From Actinomycetes bacterium (lineage in GTDB: Bacteria; Actinomycetota; Acidimicrobiia; Acidimicrobiales; Ilumatobacteraceae), in NCBI GenBank assembly GCA_027491335.1, contig JAIXWJ010000036.1, positions 1-46,979 on the forward strand: 46,979 nucleotides of DNA. The letters run 5' to 3'. Position 1 is the first letter of the stretch; each line of letters starts with the position of its first letter. Below the pieces are notes generated by a model. The model saw only the letters and a list, made by a program, of their open reading frames with translations, made no database searches and was not told the DNA's origin. This document shows, one piece after another, positions 17,190 to 25,371 of the stretch. The position numbers and the translations under genes were made by a program.

Positions 17190-18365
17190 ACGACCGCGTT
17201 CACGGCGCCGAGGGCGCACCACCTGGGCGTGCAGTGGTTCGAGCACTCCGACTGCCAAGGCATCCCACGTGAGAGTTCGTGCGCGGCGCTCCGCCTCGAT
17301 CGACAGTCGCGCGCGTAGTTCATCGTTCGTGAGGACGTTCGCGATGGAGGCGCCGAGATCGTCGAGGGACGCGAGAATGCCGGTGCGCTCGTGCAGGACC
17401 GAACAACGATGACCGCTGATGTCGGTCGCCACCGCCGGAGTGCCGCAACCCGCCGCTTCGGTGAGCGCCAAACCCCAACCCTCGGCCAGCGACGCCGATG
17501 CCACGATCCACGACCGTCGATATTGCTCGCGAAGTTCATGACGATCGACTCGCCCCGCCAGCGTCACCCATGTCGCGTCGTGCGCGCGCATCCAGGCTTC
17601 GATTGCTCCACGCTCCGGTCCGTCACCCACCAAGGTCAGGGTCAGATTCGGCACCCGAAGTCGCGCCAGTCGCACCTGTTCCAGGAGATCCACGAATCGC
17701 TTCACGGGAGCCTGCCGCCCCACCGCGAGAACCGACGGATGAGCGGTCTTGGGTCCGCCCGGCGAAAAGTAGTCGTCCACACCGACGGGTCCGGTCGTCA
17801 CCATGTCCGGTTTCCAACCAAGATGCAGCAACTCCTCGTGGGTGTCGGTCGAGGTGGTGACCGTCGGGGTTCGTCTGTACAACGGTGGCGCCAATCGTGT
17901 CTCGATCGTGCGCCCGAGAGCGGCGATCGGTGCGGGGAACATCTGATCCCACATGGGTCCGTGAATGTGATGCAAGATCAGGATGCGGGGCTTGCGACAC
18001 CACACCGGCGACAGCCACGGAACACCGTTCCAAATCTCGACCAACGCGTCGTACGGCCCCATCCGTCCGAGGGTCTCCGACACCGCCACCCGCGGGAACA
18101 CCGACATACGGCCCCCGCGCCGCACGACGTCGTACCCGTTGCGTCGATCGACCCGAGGACGCCCGACGGCATGCGACGTGCGATGCATCACCGACAGTCC
18201 CGCCTCCTGCCACCTTGTCATGAACTCGTCGGCGTGGTTCTCCGATCCCCCGGCTTCGCGGTCGTCGAGATCTCTCCAGGCCAAGACATGGACCCGACGA
18301 ACACCGTGGCTCGCCATTTCGGCCACCATCGCACGCAGACGTTCACGATCACCAGACGGCACCAT
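17187..18365 (-). CDS. Glycosyltransferase family 4
   Basis: A 392-residue GT-B-fold enzyme. The N-terminal half has 'HVLAWRDLDDREAGGSENHADEF', where the Gly-Gly-Ser loop faces the donor. The C-terminal half has 'VLAVGRQAPVKRFVDLLE', 'TLVGDGPERGAIE' and the nucleotide-sugar-binding 'SLAEGWGLALTEAAGCGTPAV' with the E-x7-E pattern typical of GT4. The ATG at 18365 has GTGAGGA about six bases upstream. It follows the SGNH-like gene by eight bases and precedes the GT-C-like gene by nine. It is probably cytoplasmic and uses a nucleotide-activated sugar, not a lipid donor. Donor and acceptor are unknown. Confidence 0.87.
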   Translation of the reverse strand: MVPSGDRERLRAMVAEMASHGVRRVHVLAWRDLDDREAGGSENHADEFMTRWQEAGLSVMHRTSHAVGRPRVDRRNGYDVVRRGGRMSVFPRVAVSETLGRMGPYDALVEIWNGVPWLSPVWCRKPRILILHHIHGPMWDQMFPAPIAALGRTIETRLAPPLYRRTPTVTTSTDTHEELLHLGWKPDMVTTGPVGVDDYFSPGGPKTAHPSVLAVGRQAPVKRFVDLLEQVRLARLRVPNLTLTLVGDGPERGAIEAWMRAHDATWVTLAGRVDRHELREQYRRSWIVASASLAEGWGLALTEAAGCGTPAVATDISGHRCSVLHERTGILASLDDLGASIANVLTNDELRARLSIEAERRARTLTWDALAVGVLEPLHAQVVRPRRRERGR

Positions 18366-18373
18366 GTCGATCC

Positions 18374-19072
18374 TCACTGAACCGTGGCGACGATCAGGCG
18401 AGCCACCCGTTGCTGGCCGGCCTCCGTCAAACCGTCCTCGTCGCGGAGCACCACGTATCCGGGGTTGAGCCCCTCGAAGACGCAATCGTCCCACCACAGG
18501 CAATCGACCCGCTCACCCACCGCGGTCGGATCCCCGATCAGGTCCGCGGGATCGACGACGGCCACGCCACGTTCGATCAAGGCACGAGCAACGGGGTCGT
18601 CACGATCCGCGACTTCGAGTCCGATCACCAGCACGGCTCGCGCGTCGAACGCGTCGACCGCACCCATGATGTCGTCGGCGAGCACTTCGGGATCGGCACA
18701 GTCACCCTCCGACACGGGTGCGTGCAGAACCACGGCGCGCGTGGGTGCGACCTTGGTGGAGGTCACCGCGTCGCGCACCTCGCACCAGTCGGTTGGCCGA
18801 CCGCCCCAGAGCGCCGAGTACCCCTCCTCACGGAGTCGACGCAACACCTTCTCCTCGGATCGCGCCAACTGGCCACCGCCCACCACCATCACCGCCGGGG
18901 TCGAATCGAACGACTCACCCCGTCCAGCGATGCCCGGCCACCACCAATACAACGCCACGGCCGACAACGAGACAGCCATCACGACCACGATCACAGGTGC
19001 GGCGGTGCGACGCGAGGACCATCGGCGGCGCGCTTCGTCACCGGATTCGGGGCGGGGAGTCGACTCTTCCAC
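18374..19072 (-). CDS. Membrane-anchored degenerate SGNH-hydrolase-like protein
   Basis: A 232-residue protein with a charged N-terminus, one membrane segment (about residues 26-46) and an external domain. That domain begins 'AVMVVGGGQLARSEEKVLRRL' and ends '...DGLTEAGQQRVARLI', which sit where SGNH blocks I and V would be. The catalytic Ser of block I ('GDS') is replaced by Gly, and 'DxxH' reads 'DGLT', so if the fold call is right the protein is probably not an active hydrolase. Three cysteines in the external part may form disulfides. The GTG at 19072 lies directly beside a 24-bp palindrome. It is first of four minus-strand envelope genes. The function is unknown. Confidence 0.55.
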   Translation of the reverse strand: MEESTPRPESGDEARRRWSSRRTAAPVIVVVMAVSLSAVALYWWWPGIAGRGESFDSTPAVMVVGGGQLARSEEKVLRRLREEGYSALWGGRPTDWCEVRDAVTSTKVAPTRAVVLHAPVSEGDCADPEVLADDIMGAVDAFDARAVLVIGLEVADRDDPVARALIERGVAVVDPADLIGDPTAVGERVDCLWWDDCVFEGLNPGYVVLRDEDGLTEAGQQRVARLIVATVQ

Positions 19073-19096
19073 GGTCAATGGAAAGTACCATTGACC
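19073..19096. promoter_or_regulatory. Perfect 24-bp palindrome in a divergent promoter region
   Basis: GGTCAATGG and CCATTGACC flank a six-base centre (AAAGTA). The site touches the GTG of the minus-strand SGNH-like gene. On the plus strand its right end supplies TTGACC (19091-19096), 17 bases before TACCGG (19114-19119), a possible promoter for the 1312-residue glycosyltransferase gene. On the minus strand it contains TACTTT nine bases before the GTG. Position and symmetry fit an operator for a dimeric repressor acting on both sides. As RNA it would also form a 9-bp hairpin. Confidence 0.6.
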
Positions 19097-19138
19097 AACG
19101 ACCTTCCGGGCGATACCGGCGAGGGTCCGAGACGCACG

Positions 19139-22100
19139 ATGACCACCGTATCCCGCTCCCTCGAGGTCGTGCGCGCCCTGTCCGGTCTCGGACGGCGCGT
19201 CACGCTCCTGCTCATCGTGTCGATCGTTCATGTTGCGACGGTCATCGGCGATCTCGACGAGACATGGTCCACTCCGGCCGCGATGCGAGCGACCATCGTC
19301 GCCCTCTCCGGAGTTCTTCTCGGATCGATCCTGGCCTCGACCCTCGCCGCTCCGATCGCCGGATGGCGCGGACTGGGTCGACTCGCGATCGTCGTGTACG
19401 GCGCGTGGTGGTCGACTCTGACCGTCACCGTGGTGGTCAACAACGGAGCCGATTCGGGGGTGCGCGATCTCCTTCTGCCCGCGATCGTCTTCGTTGGTTC
19501 GAACGGGATCCTCGGCAATGTCGCCGGCCCCGTCGCCCTGCTGGCCATCGTCACCATGCTGTGCGTCACCGCCTCCGACCACCGAGGTGGACGATGGCGA
19601 GCGATCTTCGCACCCTCCGGCCTCGTGCGGACACGCCACACGATGGCGGTGGTCGTCTCGATCGGTCTCTTCACCCTCGCGCGACCGATCACCGACCTCA
19701 TCGCCCGGCAACACGTCGAACGTGCGTCGATCGATTCGTCGGGGGTCGTCAGACGCCTGATCGGACCCCAACTACCCCTGTTCGTGTGGGTCGTCATCAC
19801 GGCGTCGGCACTCGCCGTGTTGCTCGGAACCTTCTGGGTCGCCGTCGGTGCTCGACTCGTCTCAACACGTCGTCCGCCCATCCGCGCATTCCACCTGCCC
19901 GCATTGCATCTGTACGCGTCGGCCCTGTCGTTGGCCTTCGTCGTGCGCCTCGTCACGTTGCTGACGGTGGCACCCACTCGCACCGACGGAGGCGATCCGC
20001 TCTTCTACCACTCCACGGCGAACTTGCTCGCCAATGGTTTGGGCTTCCCGGAGCCACTGAACTTCATCGCGCACCAACGGTGGATGGCCAGTGCTCTGCA
20101 CGGACCCTTGTATCCGTTGGTTCTTTCCTTCGGATCACGATTCGGGGGCACGACGTACTTCGACCACAAGATGTTCTCGCTCGTCATCGGCACCGCCGTG
20201 GTGGCCTTCGTCGGCTTGGTCGCACGCCAAGTGGCGCAGCCTCAGCGACGGAATCGCGTGGCGATCGTGGCCATGACACTGGCGGCCATTTATCCGAACC
20301 TCTGGATCATCGACGGCGTGCTGTTCCCCGAGGGATTGATGGCCTTGTGCACCACGGCCACCGTGTGGGCCGCGTTCAAGTGGAAGTCGACGCCCGCGCG
20401 TCGGTGGGCCGTCGCCATGGGTTTGCTCACCGGTCTGTCCGCGCTGACGCGCGGCGAGGGACTGTTGCTCTCCGTGCTCTTGATCGTTCCGTGGGTGATC
20501 CTGCGACGCGATCTTCCGCTGCGCAAACGCATCGCCCACATCTCGTGGGCCGCCGTGGCCTGCATCATCGTGATCGCTCCATGGACCATTCGCAACGCGC
20601 GCTCCTTCGAGGTGCCGGTTCCGCTGTCCACGAACGGCAACGAACTCTTCGTGTACGCCAACTGCGACGTCGTGTATTCCGGCGAGTTCCTCGGTTTCTG
20701 GTATTTCCCGTGCCAGGAGGATCTGCGCGACCAGGGCATCGATGCCACCGGCGACGAGGCCGAGAAATCCCTGTTTTGGCGGGAGGTCGGTTTCGATTAC
20801 GCCCGCGAGAACATCGGGGAACTACCCAAGGTGATCGCCGCTCGCATCGGACGCCAGTGGGAACTCTTCCGACCCATTCAGAACACCCAGTTCGCGCCGA
20901 TCGAGGGTCGCAACGAGCAGGCGGCTCGCGCCGGCCTCCTCATGTACTACGGACTCGCCGCGTTCTCGCTCGTGGGAGTACGAGAGCTTCGACGACGTCG
21001 CGTCGGCCTTATTCCGTTCGCCTCGCTGTTCATCAGCGTCACCCTCACGGCCGCCTACGCCTACGGCACCACGCGCTTCCGAGTGCCCGCCGAACCGGCG
21101 TTGTGCGTGCTCGCGGCCGTCGGCATTTTCCCCGTCCTCGAACGACTTCGGCGTCGATTTCCATCGGCCGATCGACACGATGACCGCCACGTCGATGGTT
21201 CGACACCCGACGTATTCGTGTCGGGACATCGACTCGACCTTCGGCGAGCATTCGCGCGCCCGGCCCTGAAGGGATGGGCATCGTTCGGCGCGGTCATGCT
21301 CACCGTGCTGGTGGCACTCCCGGCCCTCTTTCGTTCGGTCGGTGCCACCATGGAGGAAGGCTTCATGTTGGTCTTTCCCGAACGAGTTCTGAAGGGGGCG
21401 ATCGCCAACGTCGACTTCCTTCACTTGTACGGCCCCGGCTCGCTGCATTTCCTCGCCGGGTGGTTCGAAGTGTTCGGGGTCTCTGTCACCTCGGAGCGAT
21501 GGTTCGGATTGGGACAGCACCTGCTCGCGATCTCGGCCTTGTACGTGCTGGCTCGTCCGTGGGGACGCCGAGTCGCGGTCGCCGTCGGTGCCAGCTCGAC
21601 GTTGTTCGTCCTCACGCCGATCGGGCTGCAGGCTCTGGCCTGGAGTGGTGGGCTGGGGCTGGCGCTTTGGTCGCTGGTGTTCTTCGTTCGATCCGTTCAT
21701 CGCGAGCGCGCCGGCTCGGACGCGCGACTCAGTCGCGTGATCGCCGGAGTTCTGGCCGGCGTGGCTCTCACGTTCCGACCCGACCTCGTGGTCGCTCTCG
21801 TGTTGGTGGGCGCGTACTCGCTCTGGAAACGACCCCGGCGCGCCTGGGCACTCACGCTGTCGGGCTTGGTGGTGGGTTCGACGTCGCTCTGGGTTCACCT
21901 CGTCCAAGCCGGTCCACGAGCGGTCATCGAGGGAATGCTCCTGGACCCGGTGGTCAACTTGCGTCCGGGTCGCGAACTCCCGCGCCCTCCATCGTGGTCG
22001 CATCTCGACGGGGCTTTGCAGATCATCAGTGAAAAGGTGGCCCCTTCGTGGCCGTTGCCCCACATTGGCGAATCCAAGCAACTCTTCATCTGGTTCTTCC

Positions 22101-23077
22101 TGCTTCCGGTTTCGGCCGTGTTCGTGGTGGGTGTGGGTGCGTTCTCGCACCGTCGAGCCCGGGCCACCGATCATGCCGGTCGGTCCCGGGCGACCGTGCT
22201 CATCGCCGTGGGCCTCATGTCGATCGGACTGCTGCCTCAGGCGGTGCAACGACCCGACAGTGCGCACCTTCTCTGGGTGGCCTGCGTTCCGTGGCCATTT
22301 CTCCTGCCCGCGGTTCTGGAGTGGTTGCGTTGGCGCCTCCCCCGAGCGCACCCGGTTCCCCGTTCGGCGATCGCCATCTCGGCGTTGGCCACCTTGGTGC
22401 TCGTCGTGGCGCCCTCGTACACGGCGCGCACCTACACGCATCTGGTGAAGGATTCACTCACCAACGCCAAGCCGCTCTACGAAGTGTCGCGAGGTGATCG
22501 CTACTTCTATCTCGGCGACGAACGTCCGTACCTGGCGGCGCGAGAAGTGATCGCCGAACTCGACGGGCTCGCCCGACCGGGCGAACGACTGCTCGTCGGG
22601 CCGGTCGATCTGCGTCACACCGCGTACAGCGACGCGTTCTTCTATCACCTCTTCCCCGAACTCGTTCCGGCCACCTACTTCATCGAGATGGATCCCGGTA
22701 TCGCCAACGCGGCCGACTCACCGTTGGCCGACGAGGTGCGCTCGGCCGATTGGCTCATCCTCACTCGGTTCTGGTCGCAGTGGATCGAGCCGAACGAATC
22801 GGTGCTGTTCGGACCCGACGAACCCAACCGGGTCGTGGAGGAGAACTTCTGCCTGCGCGGGTCGTATCAATACGACTTGGTTCGCCTGTACCAGCGATGC
22901 TCCGTCGGAGACGGAATCGGACCGTACGACGCGCCGTATCGCCCCGAGTTCGACTACGCGGTGGAAGTGCGCGTTCCCGTGCCGCCCCGGCCCGACGGAA
23001 CCTGCACGCCCACGTGCAACGGCGAGTTCGATCCGGATTACGCGGCGCTGAACACGTCCACCATCGAACCCGACTGA
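19139..23077 (+). CDS. Giant double GT-C glycosyltransferase-like membrane protein
   Basis: A 1312-residue polytopic protein. Residues 1-245 hold about six hydrophobic segments with no recognised motif. Residues 255-680 look like an ArnT/PMT-type GT39-like unit, with 'DGGDPLFYHSTANLLANGLG' (283-302), an acidic first loop before the second helix, and 'LSALTRGEGLLLS'. After a polar linker (about 675-715) a second GT-C-like unit runs to about 1110, opening with 'EEGFMLVFPERVLKG' and 'DFLHLYGPGS'. A soluble C-terminal domain of about 200 residues with several cysteines follows. The ATG at 19139 is the first plausible start; the frame is open far upstream but antisense to the SGNH-like gene. One read-through frame, no break. 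Substrate unknown. Confidence 0.65.
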   Translation: MTTVSRSLEVVRALSGLGRRVTLLLIVSIVHVATVIGDLDETWSTPAAMRATIVALSGVLLGSILASTLAAPIAGWRGLGRLAIVVYGAWWSTLTVTVVVNNGADSGVRDLLLPAIVFVGSNGILGNVAGPVALLAIVTMLCVTASDHRGGRWRAIFAPSGLVRTRHTMAVVVSIGLFTLARPITDLIARQHVERASIDSSGVVRRLIGPQLPLFVWVVITASALAVLLGTFWVAVGARLVSTRRPPIRAFHLPALHLYASALSLAFVVRLVTLLTVAPTRTDGGDPLFYHSTANLLANGLGFPEPLNFIAHQRWMASALHGPLYPLVLSFGSRFGGTTYFDHKMFSLVIGTAVVAFVGLVARQVAQPQRRNRVAIVAMTLAAIYPNLWIIDGVLFPEGLMALCTTATVWAAFKWKSTPARRWAVAMGLLTGLSALTRGEGLLLSVLLIVPWVILRRDLPLRKRIAHISWAAVACIIVIAPWTIRNARSFEVPVPLSTNGNELFVYANCDVVYSGEFLGFWYFPCQEDLRDQGIDATGDEAEKSLFWREVGFDYARENIGELPKVIAARIGRQWELFRPIQNTQFAPIEGRNEQAARAGLLMYYGLAAFSLVGVRELRRRRVGLIPFASLFISVTLTAAYAYGTTRFRVPAEPALCVLAAVGIFPVLERLRRRFPSADRHDDRHVDGSTPDVFVSGHRLDLRRAFARPALKGWASFGAVMLTVLVALPALFRSVGATMEEGFMLVFPERVLKGAIANVDFLHLYGPGSLHFLAGWFEVFGVSVTSERWFGLGQHLLAISALYVLARPWGRRVAVAVGASSTLFVLTPIGLQALAWSGGLGLALWSLVFFVRSVHRERAGSDARLSRVIAGVLAGVALTFRPDLVVALVLVGAYSLWKRPRRAWALTLSGLVVGSTSLWVHLVQAGPRAVIEGMLLDPVVNLRPGRELPRPPSWSHLDGALQIISEKVAPSWPLPHIGESKQLFIWFFLLPVSAVFVVGVGAFSHRRARATDHAGRSRATVLIAVGLMSIGLLPQAVQRPDSAHLLWVACVPWPFLLPAVLEWLRWRLPRAHPVPRSAIAISALATLVLVVAPSYTARTYTHLVKDSLTNAKPLYEVSRGDRYFYLGDERPYLAAREVIAELDGLARPGERLLVGPVDLRHTAYSDAFFYHLFPELVPATYFIEMDPGIANAADSPLADEVRSADWLILTRFWSQWIEPNESVLFGPDEPNRVVEENFCLRGSYQYDLVRLYQRCSVGDGIGPYDAPYRPEFDYAVEVRVPVPPRPDGTCTPTCNGEFDPDYAALNTSTIEPD

Positions 23078-23096
23078 CGTCCGACCACGGTCAACC

Positions 23097-23167
23097 CGTC
23101 AAGATCCGGCCGTCGACATCCGGCCGTCAACATCAACCCGCGAATATCAACCCGTGAACATCAACCA
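23097..23167. repeat. Degenerate 14-bp tandem repeat between convergent genes
   Basis: Five units of 14-15 bases (23097-23110, 23111-23124, 23125-23139, 23140-23153, 23154-23167) share a core like CGTCAACATCAACC. The last unit runs into the 3' end of dprE2, encoding its last residues. No spacers of CRISPR size exist. Confidence 0.75.
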
Positions 23168-23922
23168 ACGGGCATCCGGCGCCACACGGGACCCGGAAGG
23201 TGTCGCAGCACGGTGAAGACCCAGCGCAGAATTCCGGGCGCCCACACGATTCGGCGACCGGACTTCAGTCCGCGAACCGTCACCTCGGCCACCGCATCCG
23301 GCGTGGTGGCGAACGGAGCCGCCTTCATTCCCGTGGTCATGGCCGAATGGACGAATCCCGGTCGCACGATCAACACCCGCGCCCCCGAACCCTCGAGCGA
23401 ATCCGACAGACCCTGAGCGAATCCGTCGAGACCGGCCTTGGTGGATCCGTACACGAAGTTGGGCTTGCGCACGCGCTCGCCCGCCACGCTCGACAAGACC
23501 ACCAAGCGACCGTGTCCCTGCCGACGCAACTGCCGAGCAACGTGCAACGAGATCGACACCGCGCCGGTGTAGTTCACGTGAGCCACCTTCACCGCGGAGG
23601 CCGGATCCTCGTCGAATCGAGTCTGATCCCCCAGTTGTCCGAAAGCCAGAATCACGACGTCGGGGTCACCATGGTCTCGGCGAATCCCGTCCATGAACGC
23701 CTCGTGGGAATCGGTGTCGGCCGCGTCGAATGCCACGGCGCGCACGTCGACGCCGTCACGACGCAACGATGCGACCTGAGTCGACGCTTCGTCGGGTCGT
23801 CGGCACGCCAGGACCACCGACTTCGTGGACGGCGTGATCAGTCGGCGCGCGATGGCCAAACCGATCTCGCTCATTCCGCCCAACACGACGATGTTCTGGG
23901 TTTCCCCGAAGGCATTCTGCAT
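23161..23922 (-). CDS. dprE2: Decaprenylphospho-beta-D-erythro-pentofuranosid-2-ulose 2-reductase
   Basis: A 253-residue short-chain dehydrogenase. It reduces the 2-keto intermediate made by DprE1 to decaprenyl-phosphoryl-arabinose, the only known arabinofuranose donor of actinobacterial envelopes. Motifs: nucleotide loop 'GGMSEIG' (15-21), 'NYTGAVSI', catalytic Ser in 'VVLSSVAGE' (S144/S145) and Y158-x3-K162 in 'YGSTK'. The dinucleotide loop with Met-Ser in place of the usual xGxG is what DprE2 proteins show. The ATG at 23922 has AAGGAG, overlapping the TAA of dprE1, so the pair is tightly coupled. The C-terminus ends inside a short tandem repeat. Confidence 0.9.
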   Translation of the reverse strand: MQNAFGETQNIVVLGGMSEIGLAIARRLITPSTKSVVLACRRPDEASTQVASLRRDGVDVRAVAFDAADTDSHEAFMDGIRRDHGDPDVVILAFGQLGDQTRFDEDPASAVKVAHVNYTGAVSISLHVARQLRRQGHGRLVVLSSVAGERVRKPNFVYGSTKAGLDGFAQGLSDSLEGSGARVLIVRPGFVHSAMTTGMKAAPFATTPDAVAEVTVRGLKSGRRIVWAPGILRWVFTVLRHLPGPVWRRMPVG

Positions 23923-23931
23923 GTGATCTCC

Positions 23932-25299
23932 TTATCCCAACAGCGTCAAGCGACGCGACAAATCGCTCTGCCACACCCGATCGGGATCGACGGCGTCCCG
24001 AACGCGACGCCACTCCGACAGCCGCGGGTATCCGCGAACGATCGACTCGGCGCGGGTGTGCGCGTCCTTGGCGAGATAGTGGCGACCGCCGGCTTCCAAC
24101 ACCACGTCGTCCAGTCGTCGACACAAGTCCGACAATCCATCGGCTCCGGCCGGCATGTCGACGGTGAGGGTCCAGCCGGGCATCGGGAAACTCAATGGCG
24201 CTCGATTGGCCGCCCCGAAGCGCTTCAACACCACGAGCGGACTGGCCAACCGGGACTCCACCACCATCTCGATGCATCGCCGCAACGCATCCTCGCGCTC
24301 GAACGGCACGACGAACTGGTACTGAATGAAGCCGCGAGGTCCGTACAGACGATTCCAGGAGCCGATCGAGTCCAACGGATGAAAGTAGCCGGGGATGGAC
24401 TTGATCTGACCGTCCTTGCGACGCGGCTCCTTGCGCAGCCATAGCTCGTTGAACAATCGCGACGTGAGCAAGTTCACGAAACCGGGTGGCGGAACGATCG
24501 GCGGGACGGTCGCCAAGTGTTTGGGTTCGTACTTCAATGGTTCGACTGCTTGCTTGGCGTCCAGATCACTCACGCGCGCGTGGTCACCCCGCCACAAAAC
24601 ACCGCGACCGAACGAACGCCCCCGAGCGAGTAGGTCGACCCACGACACCGAGTAACGATGCTCGTCGTCCCCGACCGACATCTCCGACAACAACTCGTCG
24701 AGATCGTCGCACCTGATCGTGCTCACGACGCAACGGCTCGTCTCGATGGGAATCACCGCGAACGTCGCATCCAAGATGATGCCGGTGAGCCCCATCCCGC
24801 CCACGGTGGCCCAGAACAACTCGGGATCCATCGTCGGCGACAACTCGCGAACGGTTCCATCGGCGAGAAGCAGCGACAACCGCCGCACGTGCACTCCGAA
24901 TGAGCCGTCCGCGTGATGGTTCTTGCCGTGAATGTCGCTGGCGATCGCGCCACCGACGGTGACGAAACGGGTCCCCGGCGTGACGGGCACGAAGAAACCC
25001 TGGGGAACGATGACCTTCAGCAGATCGTCGAGGCTGACCGCGGCCGATGCGGTCACCGTCGCCGACGCGCGGTCGACCACCACATCGGAGATCGAACCGG
25101 ACACCCGCAACACCGATCCGCCGGAGTTCTGAGCCGCATCGCCATAGGAGCGACCGAGACCCCGAGCGATGACGCCACGCACCCCCGAGTCCTTCACACA
25201 GGCGGCCAAATCGGACGGAGCGACCGTGGCCACACGGGCGACCGATGGTGCGGTCAGGCCCCAACCGGTGAGGCGCGTGGAGGCGAAGTCGGTCGACAT
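23932..25299 (-). CDS. dprE1: Decaprenylphosphoryl-beta-D-ribose 2'-oxidase
   Basis: A 455-residue FAD-linked oxidase (PCMH/VAO type) that oxidises the C2 hydroxyl of decaprenyl-phosphoryl-ribose, probably on the outer face of the membrane. FAD-contact segments 'GLGRSYGDAAQNSGG' (about 48-62) and 'DIHGKNHHADGSFG' (122-135) are clear, and the active-site Lys is in 'LAKDAHT' (K411, equivalent to mycobacterial K418). At the position of Cys387, the benzothiazinone target in M. tuberculosis, the sequence 'PGWTLTVDM' has Thr379. I chose the ATG at 25299 because GGAGAAG lies just upstream; ATG 25311 would add four residues. It is translated just before dprE2. Confidence 0.92.
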   Translation of the reverse strand: MSTDFASTRLTGWGLTAPSVARVATVAPSDLAACVKDSGVRGVIARGLGRSYGDAAQNSGGSVLRVSGSISDVVVDRASATVTASAAVSLDDLLKVIVPQGFFVPVTPGTRFVTVGGAIASDIHGKNHHADGSFGVHVRRLSLLLADGTVRELSPTMDPELFWATVGGMGLTGIILDATFAVIPIETSRCVVSTIRCDDLDELLSEMSVGDDEHRYSVSWVDLLARGRSFGRGVLWRGDHARVSDLDAKQAVEPLKYEPKHLATVPPIVPPPGFVNLLTSRLFNELWLRKEPRRKDGQIKSIPGYFHPLDSIGSWNRLYGPRGFIQYQFVVPFEREDALRRCIEMVVESRLASPLVVLKRFGAANRAPLSFPMPGWTLTVDMPAGADGLSDLCRRLDDVVLEAGGRHYLAKDAHTRAESIVRGYPRLSEWRRVRDAVDPDRVWQSDLSRRLTLLG

Positions 25300-25371
25300 G
25301 GGCTTCTCCATGTTACTGCTGGTCGTGTTGCCGATGTTCGACGTTCGAGGTTCGAAGCTGTGCGCCGACTC

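Noticed and set aside
18410-19138. Upstream extension of the giant glycosyltransferase frame
   Set aside because: It is antisense to the SGNH-like gene and lacks hydrophobic or conserved sequence. The protein-like part starts at the ATG at 19139.
23097-23167. CRISPR-like array
   Set aside because: Units are 14-15 bases with no spacers, and one end is coding sequence.
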